Source: Talaromyces rugulosus (taxonomy: Eukaryota > Ascomycota > Eurotiomycetes > Eurotiales > Trichocomaceae). From it: a DNA stretch of 64,000 bases. Of this stretch, positions 23,689 to 40,300 are shown one piece after another; position 1 is the first letter of the stretch, and each line of letters starts with the position of its first letter. Location of the stretch: positions 4,906,001-4,970,000 of the forward strand of contig NC_049564.1 in assembly GCF_013368755.1 (NCBI RefSeq), in the 5' to 3' direction. A program made the translations under genes and the position numbers. The notes under the pieces are model-generated. The model ran no database searches. It worked only from the letters and a program-made list of their open reading frames with translations, and had not been told where the DNA came from.

Positions 23689-25263
23689 CATGTCTCCGTT
23701 TTCTCTGCAAAGCCATGTTCCACCAGCCCATCTGCATTCGTGTCCGGGGTCGCAACAGACGATTGAGATTGGGCGTAAATTGCAAGACGTTCATCCAGTC
23801 TCCCATAGGCAGACGCATTCCGTTTGGACTCAGCGGGACCAGAGACGCGAGAGCTATACCCTCGTAATCTATAATACACGGAATTAGTCTAAAAAAAAAT
23901 ATAATGAATAGATGGAAAAGAAAGGGGATAAGTACCTAGGTCCCTCCCCGGTTTGCTGCGGGAAAGCTGGGGCATATATACGCTCAAACGCAGATGAATC
24001 CGTTTCAAACGTGCCCTCTGCGATGGACTCGCGAATCGCCGCGAAAAAGGTATCCATTACATGATAATTATGGATCTGGAGTAGCGACCAGGCGAGCATT
24101 TCCTTTGCAGAAAGCAAATGGCAGATGTATGCGCGGTGGTGTTTTTGGCATGTATAGCACTCGCATCCTTCACTGATTGGGGTGACAGAGGCGGCGTGTG
24201 AGCGGTCCCACAGATCAAAGGCTAACGGTTGCGCCGTGGACTTGGACTCGGACTCCTGCTGAAGCTTTGTTGGAGGGAAAGTAAAGTCCAGAGCCATCCC
24301 GGCATCTGACAGCTCGCCGATAAACGATACGGTGAGCAAGTCTGCTCCGAGGGAGACCTCACGAAGCACCTGCTGCGGTGTCTTGGTATTGCTAAAACAC
24401 ATCCGAGGCAAATCGCCTAGTTCTTCCGGGACTATGGACAACGAGGCTGATTCGTATATGGCCAGGCCGGAGATGGCGGGTCGCAACTCGTCGGCCAGGT
24501 CCTCAAGATAGAAGCTCTGTTGCGTATTTTCTAATGGCAGAATTGGGGCAAAATACAATGGCTTGGACTCTGCATTGTCTCCTTTTTCTCCATATAGCCG
24601 TTGGGTTGCATCTCGCGTATACGCATGCGTCCGATCAACCATTGTCTCGCGCCTCTTCACTCCAGGGATGTGCCCATGCATTATATCCGAAATTCCAATG
24701 ACGATGTCTGGCTGCAGCTTCTCAATTGAATCTAGCCAGTATTCTGCCTCTAGAGGGTGAAACCCCATCGACGTCAGAATGGCCACCGCGGTAGGTAAAT
24801 TGTGCTGCGGCGTAAAGGTAGGCGGCGCCCTGCGCGTGTCCAATATGAGAACATCGTCATCTCGCGCTGCGATGAATTTCCGGAGTCTAGATTCTGTTCC
24901 TGTTCGAGGTATACTGAGGATCGGGGGGACCGCGAGCTGGGCTTTCTCTAGAACTGCACTGGCCGAGAGAAATCAGATTAGTCTGTTTGCTGTCGAAACT
25001 TTGCAGAAGGAAGAGGGAAAGAGCGCACAATCTTCCAAGCCAATATGTAGGCTGCTAATATTCGTGTGCTCCTGAAGCACGTCCGGCGAGAGGTGTGAGA
25101 CAGCCCCTCGCGTTGTCATCGCGACATAATGCGGCGTCTGGATAGATTTTCGACCGGGAATGGTAAAGTTGCCCACGCGAGGGGCAAGAACAGACGGTGC
25201 GGGGTGCAGAACTGAAAGAGGATTCGGCATCCGCTTGAGAAGCTGGTCGGACTCTGGCTCCAT
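23688..25263 (-). CDS. Queuine tRNA-ribosyltransferase accessory subunit 2 (QTRT2-like)
   Basis: Minus-strand exons 25263-25029, 24953-23936 and 23868-23688 give 477 residues. The protein belongs to the TGT fold family; QTRT2 pairs with the catalytic subunit QTRT1 to insert queuine at the wobble guanine of tRNAs with GUN anticodons. Visible: GRKSIQTPHYVAMTTRGAVSHL near the N-terminus, LEDFLEKAQ rebuilt over intron 1, VLILDTRRAPP, and the zinc motif CECYTC followed by His after 25 residues (CxCxxCx25H), which is complete. The second acceptor was chosen because it rebuilds GPRLRGYSSR and ends in the frame with HGFAEKTET. A different AG 20 bases upstream would read into the GA microsatellite. 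Fungi cannot make queuine, so a salvage role is expected. Confidence 0.87.
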
Positions 25264-25516
25264 GATCTCGTGTGCTGGAGAAGACGAGTTGGAAACCAAA
25301 AAACTATAGTAATGGGGCGGTATAGTATAATGACAGGCAACTAAGATCACAGGTTGCCCACCACGGTGTTTGGTTCTGTCTTAACCGCCGGTCTCCGAAC
25401 CCCTTCCCACTATTTGTCACCGACAGGCAACCGAGAGGAAAAGAGAAAGTGAGAAGTACAGCTTGCTTGAAGCAATATTGTTGTTGCTTAAAGAAAGGAA
25501 AGATAAAAAAAATATT
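25264..25516. promoter_or_regulatory. Divergent promoter (QTRT2-like gene / thymidylate kinase)
   Basis: Only 253 bases separate the two divergent start codons, so the promoters probably overlap. No specific element is claimed. Confidence 0.45.
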
Positions 25517-26260
25517 ATGGCGGATGACAAGGCCAATCGCGGGGCTCTGGTCGTGGTTGAAGGGCTGGACCGCGCGGGCAAGTCCAGCCAGTGCGAGCTG
25601 TTGTACAGGAGTCTCTTGGACATGAACTACAAGACCAAGTATATTCGCTTTCCAGGTGCGTATCCCTGTGTGTGTAAACCTCAAGGCCGTCAAATCTAAA
25701 ACACACCGCTAGACAGGAGTACGCCTATCGGCAAGCAGATCGATAGTTATCTACGCGGCCAATCGCAATTAGATGACCATTCGATCCATCTGCTCTTCTC
25801 GGCCAACAGGTGGGAGGTTGCGCAGAGCATTCACGATGACATCAACAAAGGCATCACAGTCATTGTGGATCGCTATTCATTTTCTGGCGCTGTATATACG
25901 GCGGCCAAGGGTAACCCGAATCTATCGCTTCACTGGGCATGGCAGCCCGAGGTTGGCTTACCTCGTCCCGACCTCTGTTTGTTCCTGAGCATATCGCCCG
26001 AAGAGGCTGCAAAGAGGGGGGGCTACGGCGTGGAACGATACGAAACCGACTCGATGCAGACCCGGGTGAGGAATTTGTTCCTCTCGCTCCTGGACCTGCC
26101 ACATAATGATGAAATCTGTGTCATTGACGCGGGACGTTCGGTGGCAGAAGTAGCGCAAGACATCCTAGAACCGGTTCTCGAGTGCATGAAAAATGTCGAC
26201 TCTATAGGGCCGCTGAAAAAGCTTGGTCCATGGTCATTCATCCCTATTGGTGACAACTAA
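25517..26260 (+). CDS. cdc8: Thymidylate kinase (dTMP kinase)
   Basis: Two exons, 25517-25655 and 25713-26260, give 228 residues. The enzyme makes dTDP from dTMP in the dTTP pathway. The P-loop GLDRAGKS is at residues 16-23, the join rebuilds IRFPDRSTPIG, the DRY motif appears in VIVDRYSFSGAVY, and the lid region carries RGGYGVERYE. All key family motifs are present. The ATG at 25517 was chosen because the conserved fold starts eight residues later; the frame is open upstream but offers only a poor extension. The stop lies 12 bases from the stop of the convergent slx1 gene. Confidence 0.94.
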
Positions 26261-26272
26261 TATGAGTCCTTG

Positions 26273-27543
26273 TCAATCAAAACTGTCAAATTCCTCTGCC
26301 TCGCTATCTTCGATGACGATTTCAACACGTGGTTTTGTCTTTTCTTTCGGTTTTGCAGTTTTATGATGTACGGATTCTGCGTCAGAGCCGATATCTACAT
26401 TATCGATCCAGGTTTCGTCAAAATCGTCGTCGTCAGCAGCATTGCCATCTTGGCTAAGTAATAGATCATCATCGTCATCAGTATTTCCCATATCTTCGCC
26501 CACTGTGGGCTTTCTATTTCCTTCGGTTTTTGCTTTTCGTGTGCGCTTCTTTCGCAATAAGCGGTTGATGGCTTCTCCGCCTCGAAGCCGAAAGGTTAGC
26601 TCTTTCACCAGGTCGACCCATGTGTTCTCGCCATGGCAGGCTGGACAGTCGCCAGACCTTGGCACCAGCTGAGAACTGCTTTCTTGGTCGAGAAATAGTT
26701 GAGACAGGCACATCAGATGCGACGCAGCCCGGCACTTATTTTGCGAACAAACCACGATGGCATCGCTCTGTATCGATAACTGTTTTTTACATACCTCGCA
26801 TAGAACAATATCGGAATCATCGAGTAGAAACAATGCCTTTTCCAAATGTTCCTTTATTCCATTGTAGGAGGCATCGATATGAGTCATGTCATTTGCTGGA
26901 AGAGTGTGGTTCACGATGCTAGTGCCTTGAGTATGAAAATCCAGCTTCACCTGCATATTATCCGGCAGCAGGCCATCCACGCGATCGGACCAGCATTGCC
27001 ATTGAGTGTAAACGTCGGGAGATAAAAAACGTACGGCCAATGGCCATGTCGCGAAGTAGCTTGAACGTAGCAACTGATGTAAGTGGCCTAGGATTTTTGG
27101 TAGGGATTTAGCCATTCCACGTTTCTTGTTTTTAGGCCTTGTAGGGTTCTGTTTGGGACGTCGATCGAGGACATCGCTTTCAACGATATCAATATGTCGG
27201 GACATATGCACGTTCTGCCATGACCACCTACAGCCGAGGGTCCTTTCAATCAGCTGGTGGTCGCGGAGGCATGAACGCCTACTTACTCAAACTGCAGAGC
27301 GCCCTTGCGGCTAGGAAAGCCTTCCACGATGGCTACCATGTGCCATGGGCGCAGACCCTGCGTTTTGGTGCGTTTTGCACCTCCAATTGTACTTCCATTG
27401 TGTTGTTTCAGGCGTCGGGCTGGGTTCGGGGTGGAGCCGATGTACATGCAATCGCGTCTTTGTGTTGAGCGAAGAAGATAGCAGCAGTAGAAGGCAGGAA
27501 TCGGTTTTGGTCGGGACGACTCTTCAGAGGTGGCTGGAGCCAT
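26273..27543 (-). CDS. slx1: Structure-specific endonuclease subunit Slx1
   Basis: Minus-strand exons 27543-27287 and 27227-26273 give 403 residues. Slx1 is the nuclease subunit of Slx1-Slx4, which cuts branched DNA at stalled forks and in recombination. The GIY-YIG domain is at the N-terminus: [27 protein letters not shown] with the catalytic Arg, and QFEWSWQ, whose catalytic Glu (about residue 86) is rebuilt by the splice. A cysteine-rich RING-like region lies in the middle ([35 protein letters not shown]). The C-terminal third is acidic and disordered ([17 protein letters not shown]), longer than in yeast but usual for filamentous fungi. The frame upstream of the ATG has no further ATG. 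Confidence 0.93.
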
Positions 27544-27675
27544 GGGCAAGGCATATATCCTGGCGTCGTTGTTTATGGAAATTCAATGTTGAATGTTGGT
27601 ACTATTATGATTTCGGTGGAGGGTCGTCTGTTGTCTGGCGATGGCGATGCGGGAAGGCGCGTGGAATGGCGCCAG

Positions 27676-27685
27676 GTCACGTGAC
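27676..27685. promoter_or_regulatory. Palindromic E-box GTCACGTGAC
   Basis: A perfect 10-base palindrome that fits the RTCACRTG consensus of Cbf1-type bHLH factors, 133 bases upstream of the slx1 start. Confidence 0.4.
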
Positions 27686-28193
27686 TGGGTCCCCAAGCTT
27701 TTTACGCGCACACGTATTAATTTGTGTTGTTTATTTTATTGAGGTAGATTGTATCAATTGTTTAGTTGTAATTTTTATCGGAAACAAAATGGGTTCGAGT
27801 CTTAAATGTCCTGTTGGAAATTAAACAAACAGTGCGGTCAACAAGATATATAAACACATTCAAATGTTCAATGTTGAAATCGCTATTTTTCGTTGTTTCT
27901 CCACGTTAGGTTATATAAAATAAAACAAATGATTAATGTTGCCTGATTATTATTAATTGATGTCAAATCATGGTCTATTACATGAAATTCAAAATCTAGT
28001 AGTGTACTAATATAGTGGTATACAAAGTGGACAAAGAATCCCAGCGGATAGGATAACAATCGACGCTGCAACGTGGAAGCACGGCAATCGACCAGAGAGA
28101 GGTCAACAAGACACTGCATACGTAGGAGGAGCAAGCAACACGACAGGCAAATAAGAAAAAGCGCATTCATGCAAGTAGCAGAAAGTAGCAGGC

Positions 28194-28201
28194 CACGTGA
28201 C
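28194..28201. promoter_or_regulatory. E-box CACGTGAC
   Basis: Second RTCACRTG match (on the minus strand) in the same divergent region. Confidence 0.35.
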
Positions 28202-29369
28202 GGGCGATGACAACGCCGAACGGGCCCACCTGGTGATGGATCATCATATTATATCATGGAGCTGGTGCGCTAGTCGCATCGCTAATTTCGACCGCAATCG
28301 ATCCTTGCGCCCAGCAACGACAACTTGCGCTTGAGACCGGCGGGCCTCGATTAGGCGTCTCGTGTTCAAATGGTGGGAAAACAGGCCTCTCGGTGACATG
28401 CCAATTGATATACATTGGGACTATCCCTTGATGGTTACACATATCAGGACACTCTTGTACATCTCAGAAGTCGGTCTCAGCGTATACCAGTTGACACAAT
28501 CATATTTACTCAGGACGGCGGGATCTACCTGTATTTTCTTTTCAGTTCCTGGACTGGAAACACTTGCATGCACCGTCTTGACCTTCCGCTTGCATCCATG
28601 ACACCTTGTAGGATTATGTAAGCCTCGAGTCTCATGACTGCATACATAATATGTGTGCAAAGGACATGCACTGGTCATAAATGGTCATCATAAATAATAT
28701 TCTGGAATACCCAGATGCTAAAAGACTCGGTACCAGCGACCGCAGAACCTATCACATCCGCTATCAAAACCCCCGATGGAGCCAAGTCAGCAGATGAACC
28801 ACTAACGCGCCCGCTAGCAAATCGCCCAGCCCCGTCCGCCCTCTCCGCCGGCTTTTGCTGTTCTCTGCTCCCGATTCTGTACTATCTTCTTCCGAGTCCT
28901 CCCCGTCACCATAATTGTATCACCATCTCACTCACTGCCTGCATCGCCGTTGCTTCAATTTCATTTCGTCGTTGACGGCCGCTTTCTGGTCCTGCCTGCT
29001 CGGGCCCGTTGGTGTCTTTGTGCCATTGCAGCTTCCTCACACTGCCCTGCCCCCTCGTCAAGGCCTTCTTTCTTGACTCACCCGTCGTCTGATCTCTCTC
29101 TACGTATCTTTTTTGTTGTTGTTATTCCTTCAGGCCAATCTCAAGGACTGCTACTCTGATCCAGAGGCTGCTAGTCTCTGGCATTCCTTCTAGGACTTCC
29201 ATCTTCTCCCTCGCTCTGTCGTCTCCCTACCGGTTTACCTCGCCTCCAATGCCGACCGATCAACCCGTCCACCCTTGATAGATTCGGTAGCAGTTTCCTT
29301 CGACATTTCTCTCACCCCTCCCTCTGCCCTCTGTCGTCAATCGCCCGCTTGCTGGTTCTTGCTCCCTGA

Positions 29370-34766
<5,397 letters not shown>

Positions 34767-35324
34767 TTTCATGACACCAGTGTAAAACAGTGGGATTCTT
34801 ATAAAAATGGTTCGCTGGCGTTTTCTTTTACCAAAAGATTTGGAGCTGTGGCGTCTGTGGAGGTTTCACGCCTCATCGGCGTGGCCAGCTAGAAATTTGC
34901 ATGGCGTTTGAAGACCCCGGGATTTGTGGCTTTTTACGAAATATGTTTATCTACTTCGATTTGCGATGAAACTTAGTTGCTTTGCTTCTTTTGGTGCTCT
35001 CAACCATATTTATCCATGTATGCCTAGTCTATCTATTTGTGCCGCCTGAAACTCCTCACTCAGTGTATTTCTTCGTGAGAGCTTGATGTATCAATATTTC
35101 TAGTTCGGCGATTGTACTGATAACTCCTATCCTAATTGCCTCTCGATCTGATGAAGAATTTACTTATGGGTAATTGATGTTTGGCGCTGTCGAACTGGGC
35201 GGTGAGCGTGGTTGGTCGACCCGCATTTACATCACAGTTCCATGTTTAACCTCTACACCCTTCGAGGGGATTGGCAAAGCAACAAACAAATTGACGGCTA
35301 TTCAATGCTACCAGGACAAAAACA
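34767..35324. other. Intergenic region between kdmB and ppx1
   Basis: 558 bases between two genes read in the same direction; no gene is seen. It should contain the kdmB 3' UTR and the ppx1 promoter. Confidence 0.55.
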
Positions 35325-36857
35325 ATGTCTCCAGACCCAGACCCCAGTCCTGGTAACACAAGCCCAATGACTGGCCTTCTCCCTTTCCTCAAACAAGCGC
35401 GCCAGCAGCTCCTCGCCCTCCCCGCACCGCGAGCATCAACCGCGGCGGCAGCTTCATCATTATCGCCAATCACCAAGGGTCCGGTCTTTGTTCTTGGGAA
35501 CCAATCTGCCGACTTGGACTCTATTATATCCGCTATTCTGTATTCGTATTTTTTTTCTAGAGCGGACAAGAAAGCTCATGCGCCGGTGGTCAATCTTCCG
35601 GATGTGCCTAGTGGAACCGAGCTGAGGAGGCTCCGACCCGAGTTTGCCTGTGCTTTTGAGCTTGCTACGTCTTCGCGAGCCGAGCAAGCACATCTGTCTG
35701 GGGGAGGTGATGATGGAAATGGTGCCGCGCGGCTGCTTCAAGAACATATCGTGACTGTCGCCGACCTGCGCGAGCAGCTATTGTCTCGTCGGCAAGACAA
35801 CACAAAGTTAGACCTTGATGCTGTCTTGGTCGACTGGAACAAACCTCCTAACCAAGAGGAAACAGAAGGAACCTCAGGAAAAGATGGCCGAGGCTCGGTC
35901 GACGGTCTCTCCGATCTTGCCACTTTTTCTGTCACCGGATGCATCGATCATCATGCCGACGAAGGCTTCGTCCCAGCCGCCGAGGCTTTGTCGGATGATA
36001 ATCCTCGGATTATTGAACTCGGCCCTGGTTCATGCACGAGTCTGATCATCCGCGAGGTCCGGCGTCGCGGCCTCTGGCCCTCGCAAAAGGAGTCTTTCTC
36101 TTTTTCCGCGGAAGAACATAATACTAATAATAGCCACGACGTAGAAGTCGAGGTTGCCAAACTTGCTCTCGCTGCGATTCTGATTGACACCGGCAATCTC
36201 ACGGCAGAAGGCAAAGTGACTGACATCGACCGCGACGCTGTGTCGTTTCTTTCCCAAAAAATATCCGAAGCGCGCTCGTCCGGCTCTAGCACATGGAATC
36301 AAAAGACATTCTTTGACGAGATTCAACACGCAAAATCGCATAGCCTTGACTGGCTCACGGTGGATGAAACACTCGGACGAGACTACAAAGACTGGACCGA
36401 ATCCACAGCTTTGGGAGAAAAAGTCACGATTGGAATCGCAAGCGTCGTGCGTCCATTGAGCTGGGTTATTTCGAAAGCAAACGAGGAAGAAGAAGGGTCG
36501 AATGCGCGAGGAGAAGATGAACTCAACCCGCTGATAGGCAAACTGAAGCAATTCGCGCAGCAAAAGGGATTGGATGTGGTATCCGCCATGACTGCTTTTA
36601 CTTCGCACGAAGGTCGGTTCGAAAGAGAGCTGCTTGTCTGGGCATTACATGATGGATGCACGAAACAGTTGGAAACTTTTGCCGAGACAGCCAGGGAAGA
36701 GTTGCAATTGGAACAGTGGGAACAATTCCCCGTGGAAGGCCGTCGAGAAAATGGACATTTGTACATTTGGCGACAACGCAACGTTCGCAACAGTCGAAAG
36801 CAGGTTGCACCGTTGCTGAGAAAAATTTATACCGGCAGCAGATCTACACATAACTAG
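35325..36857 (+). CDS. ppx1: Exopolyphosphatase, DHH/DHHA2 family
   Basis: One exon, 510 residues, TAG stop at 36855-36857. It matches yeast Ppx1, which releases phosphate from the end of inorganic polyphosphate. Visible motifs: VFVLGNQSADLDSIISA with metal-binding Asp63 and Asp65, VLVDWNKPP near residue 170, CIDHHADE with the DHH-like triplet at 208-210, and LILIDTGNLT-like AAILIDTGNLTAEGKVTDID in the middle. The C-terminal DHHA2 domain follows. Length is somewhat above yeast Ppx1 (about 400), mainly from Gly/Asp/Glu-rich loops. Pyrophosphatase activity is also known in the family, so the substrate is inferred from similarity. Confidence 0.9.
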   Translation: MSPDPDPSPGNTSPMTGLLPFLKQARQQLLALPAPRASTAAAASSLSPITKGPVFVLGNQSADLDSIISAILYSYFFSRADKKAHAPVVNLPDVPSGTELRRLRPEFACAFELATSSRAEQAHLSGGGDDGNGAARLLQEHIVTVADLREQLLSRRQDNTKLDLDAVLVDWNKPPNQEETEGTSGKDGRGSVDGLSDLATFSVTGCIDHHADEGFVPAAEALSDDNPRIIELGPGSCTSLIIREVRRRGLWPSQKESFSFSAEEHNTNNSHDVEVEVAKLALAAILIDTGNLTAEGKVTDIDRDAVSFLSQKISEARSSGSSTWNQKTFFDEIQHAKSHSLDWLTVDETLGRDYKDWTESTALGEKVTIGIASVVRPLSWVISKANEEEEGSNARGEDELNPLIGKLKQFAQQKGLDVVSAMTAFTSHEGRFERELLVWALHDGCTKQLETFAETAREELQLEQWEQFPVEGRRENGHLYIWRQRNVRNSRKQVAPLLRKIYTGSRSTHN

Positions 36858-37343
36858 GCTTGAGCGTCATTTCCAATACTTTTTAAACGTGTACATATTG
36901 ATATTGGCCAAGTGATGTATTTTCGAAGATTTTTATTATGAATAATGCTATCGGATTAATAGCAAACTCAACAAGAATTTTAGAAACGGCCGCCAAAATG
37001 ATTAAAAACATTAAAATAAAAAGAACAGAAAAAGCATTCACAGAAGATGACTCCGTCCAATTAATGCCGCTCGTAATAAAGCAATCTAACCATCGCTTTG
37101 TCCAACGCCGCTGCTGGCCATAGAAATGAATCGGAAATAATGTCAGAAATATAACGGTGAAGAATCTGTCGTGAGAGAGCACAAGGCTAGAATATAGGAA
37201 GGAAATAAGGGATGACCCAGAAATTTTGTATAGCCGATGTATGCAAACTTCAAAAAACCCCGAGTTTGAATGCAATCCAGAAAACGCCAAATTGAAGGTT
37301 TTGCTTGACCCTGGTCCAATGCATATGCAAAAATAGATGTCAA
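36858..37343. other. Convergent AT-rich 3' region
   Basis: 486 bases between the stops of ppx1 (+) and cyk3 (-); AT rich, no gene seen. Confidence 0.6.
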
Positions 37344-40300
37344 CTAGTGACATTCCCACTCGCAAAAAACACACCAGCGCGCACTACGATCGGCTAGGAC
37401 GAGGCCTCGCCAAACACCTCGTTCGCCGATCTTGATAACAGTTTCCCACACACTTCCATCCGGAGTCCCATCCATCAAAGAATCAGGATTGCTGCTTGTG
37501 CTAACCGTATGATCCGCCTTGCGCATCAGACGCAGTATCTTTCCTGACGGAGACTGAATTGCCAGCTTTGCAGGTTTATCGCGAGTGGTGCCCGTCTTGG
37601 TTGACGAGACAACTGACGTGTTGGCCGTGAACGCATCAAGTGACGTGGTGGATGCTACAGAGCCCCCGTAAGTACTGGACACCATACTCATAGCACTAGA
37701 TGGGCGCATCATGAGTGGAGACGAACGGCCGGCTGATATGTCGCCGCTACTTGATTTTGAAAATGGTGTAGCAGGGTGTTGACGGACGGCAAAAACGAAG
37801 GTGTTGTTGATTGCCAGTTTCCCACATTGAGGTTGGATGACATAGATATCATGGCGCTGTGCATGCGGAGTTGGATGTCGAACCAAAAAGTCGTATGGGG
37901 GATTTTCTCCAGCATGAAGAATCGGCAAGGCAACTGCAAGGGGATGCGGAATATCTTTACTCGAGTGCATTAATCCTTTCCTACCGGCGTAGATTTTGAG
38001 TACACCTTGCCCCTCATCACTAGGTAAAAGGGCTTTGATAGTGAAGCGTTTTTGGCCCTGAATCCAGTCGGGTTGAGCTAGGGCACGTTTGCGTACCATA
38101 TCGCCGCTTTCAAACCAATCCCCGTCAGCATCGCGACTAAAAGACGGTGCCTCAACTTCAGCAGCACATTCCACGTCGGGAGGGACCAATATGCGGAGCT
38201 GCATGACTTCTAAACCTTCAATGCGAACGAAGCTTGTATCGTAATCGGGCATTTGCATTGAATTCTTGAAAAAGGTTGGACTGGCAGCTGGAAGAGCCAA
38301 CAGCACATCAGGAGAGATGGGAGGGCAAATGTGTTGCTCCTCAGGCTCCAGGGGTATATGCGTGTAGCAGATCTCAAGTGGGCGAGCAAGGAAGTACCAG
38401 GTTTCGGCATGCTGCGAATTGCCTGTCACCAATTGGTGGCGCCGAGGATTTGTCGGACTTGCCAGGGAGCAATCCATAATCCTCCACTCTCCGTCAATCA
38501 AGACCACATTCCACCAGTGGTTTGGTCGTGACAACGCGCCTAGTTCAAGTAGCTCTCCCGGGGCCTTGAGGTAGCCTCTGACCACGTCGGCATGAAGACC
38601 TACTGCGGCGCACATTTCCTTGACCAAATAGGCCACCTCTTGAGGACTTCCGCGTTTCATATTTATCACTCTTCTGATATCCACTTCGTCCTGATCCGCA
38701 GGCTCATCCCAAGCAATCTTTTCGCTCACCCATATGAAGATCGACCTTAGACGCTGCACATCACTCTTATAAGGTCTGCAGACATATCCTTGGGCCAAAC
38801 TTGCTGCGGTGGTCATAGGCGGTAGGTTGCTGATAAAACGTGCGCTTTTGTCAACGAGACCTAGGTTAAGTGCCCCCCAATTCGTCGGATCACTTAGAGG
38901 AAGTCCATCGATGCTCTCATCTCCTTCAGCCGTTTCTTGGAGTTCTTCCACAGCGTAGATTACCTGATGATCCATCATTTGACATCGCTCGGCACGTTCG
39001 ATGCGTTCGTTTCGGCTTGGGGTACTTGCCCGATTGACGTCTCGTCGTACCTGGACCCAATCAACTGAGTCACTAATCCCAGGACCGAAGTCTCGAGAAA
39101 TGTCACTTTCCGAGTTCTGCGAGAAGCCAAACGACTGAGTGAGTCTGTGCTTCGTAGGTGATGGCGATCCTCCATTATTAGGAACATGGATGCTACTTCT
39201 TGCGTTGGCGGCACCTGTTTTGGCTGAGTCTAGAAATCTTTTGAGGAACCCAGTTTTCTTGGCTTTAGGCGTAGAGAACCCCCCAAAGACGCCTGGAGAG
39301 TCATTCACATCTTTGCTTGGTGACCACGGCACAGCTGATTGCGCTCCTTGTCTTGAGGTGTTGTGACTGGAATGATACGAGATGCCGCTCAATGGTGTCT
39401 GCGGTCTTTCTAGGTCAGCAAAAGCGCTCTTCTGTAGGCTATCCATCGCTGTCGTTGGGCGTTCGGCCGAAATACTGCTCCATTTTGTACGCCTGGCAAA
39501 GCTCCCTGCGCTTGTTGCACTGAATGCACCCGCTGAAGTACCGCTCATTAAGCTGGCACTAGTGTTGGTACTTATAGTTCCATTGGTGCTGACACTTTGG
39601 ACGCCACTAGATGAGTTTGTCGCGCTAGATTTATTCGTCATTGTGCGATTTAGAAATTGCTTGCCTAATTCTGCCGCAGATTTTCGACCTCTCAGAAATT
39701 GAGGACGGGAAGTGGGAATGGAGTCGTGCCGGGTATGAAATGCTGTTTGTTTTGGTGGAGGTGGCGGACCGATATCTTCTTCGTCCTCCTGGGGCAGTTG
39801 ATCCGAATCTGGCGCACCCTGTTCATGGAGTTGCCTTAATCGACTTTCCATCCTCTGCACATAGTTATTAAACTGGGGAGGACTATTTGGGTATTGATAT
39901 GGTTGATATTGCTGGTCATCGTAGCGACCGTCGTCATCGTCGGGCTCCTGTTCATGGCTGGCGCCTAGACCCAAGGAAGTATTAGCTCGAACGCGGCCAG
40001 GTCGAGGACTGGGCACTGTAATGCTCTCGTATGCATCAGGGGACCAGGGGTTCGAGAACTGAGGTGTTGGGGACGGAGATGGGGCTCCTCGGGGAAGTCC
40101 CATGTCTTGTAGAGATGTCATGACATCCTCCATAGCATCCCGCAAGGGAGACGGAGTGTTGCCATGGCCGACTGACGAGTGCCCTGCGGGCGAATGACCG
40201 GGAGAATGACCAGGTGAAAGATGGGGCGAGGGTCCAGGTAAAGGAATAGGCGAATGGCCAACAGGTGAAGGAGTCTTCGCAAATACAGCATAACGGTCAT

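Noticed and set aside
28254..28678. Possible small genes or a tRNA in the slx1-kdmB spacer
   Set aside because: A GTTCAAAT piece recalls a T-loop, but no acceptor-stem pairing, D-arm or anticodon arm could be found; the frames overlap on both strands and lack similarity.
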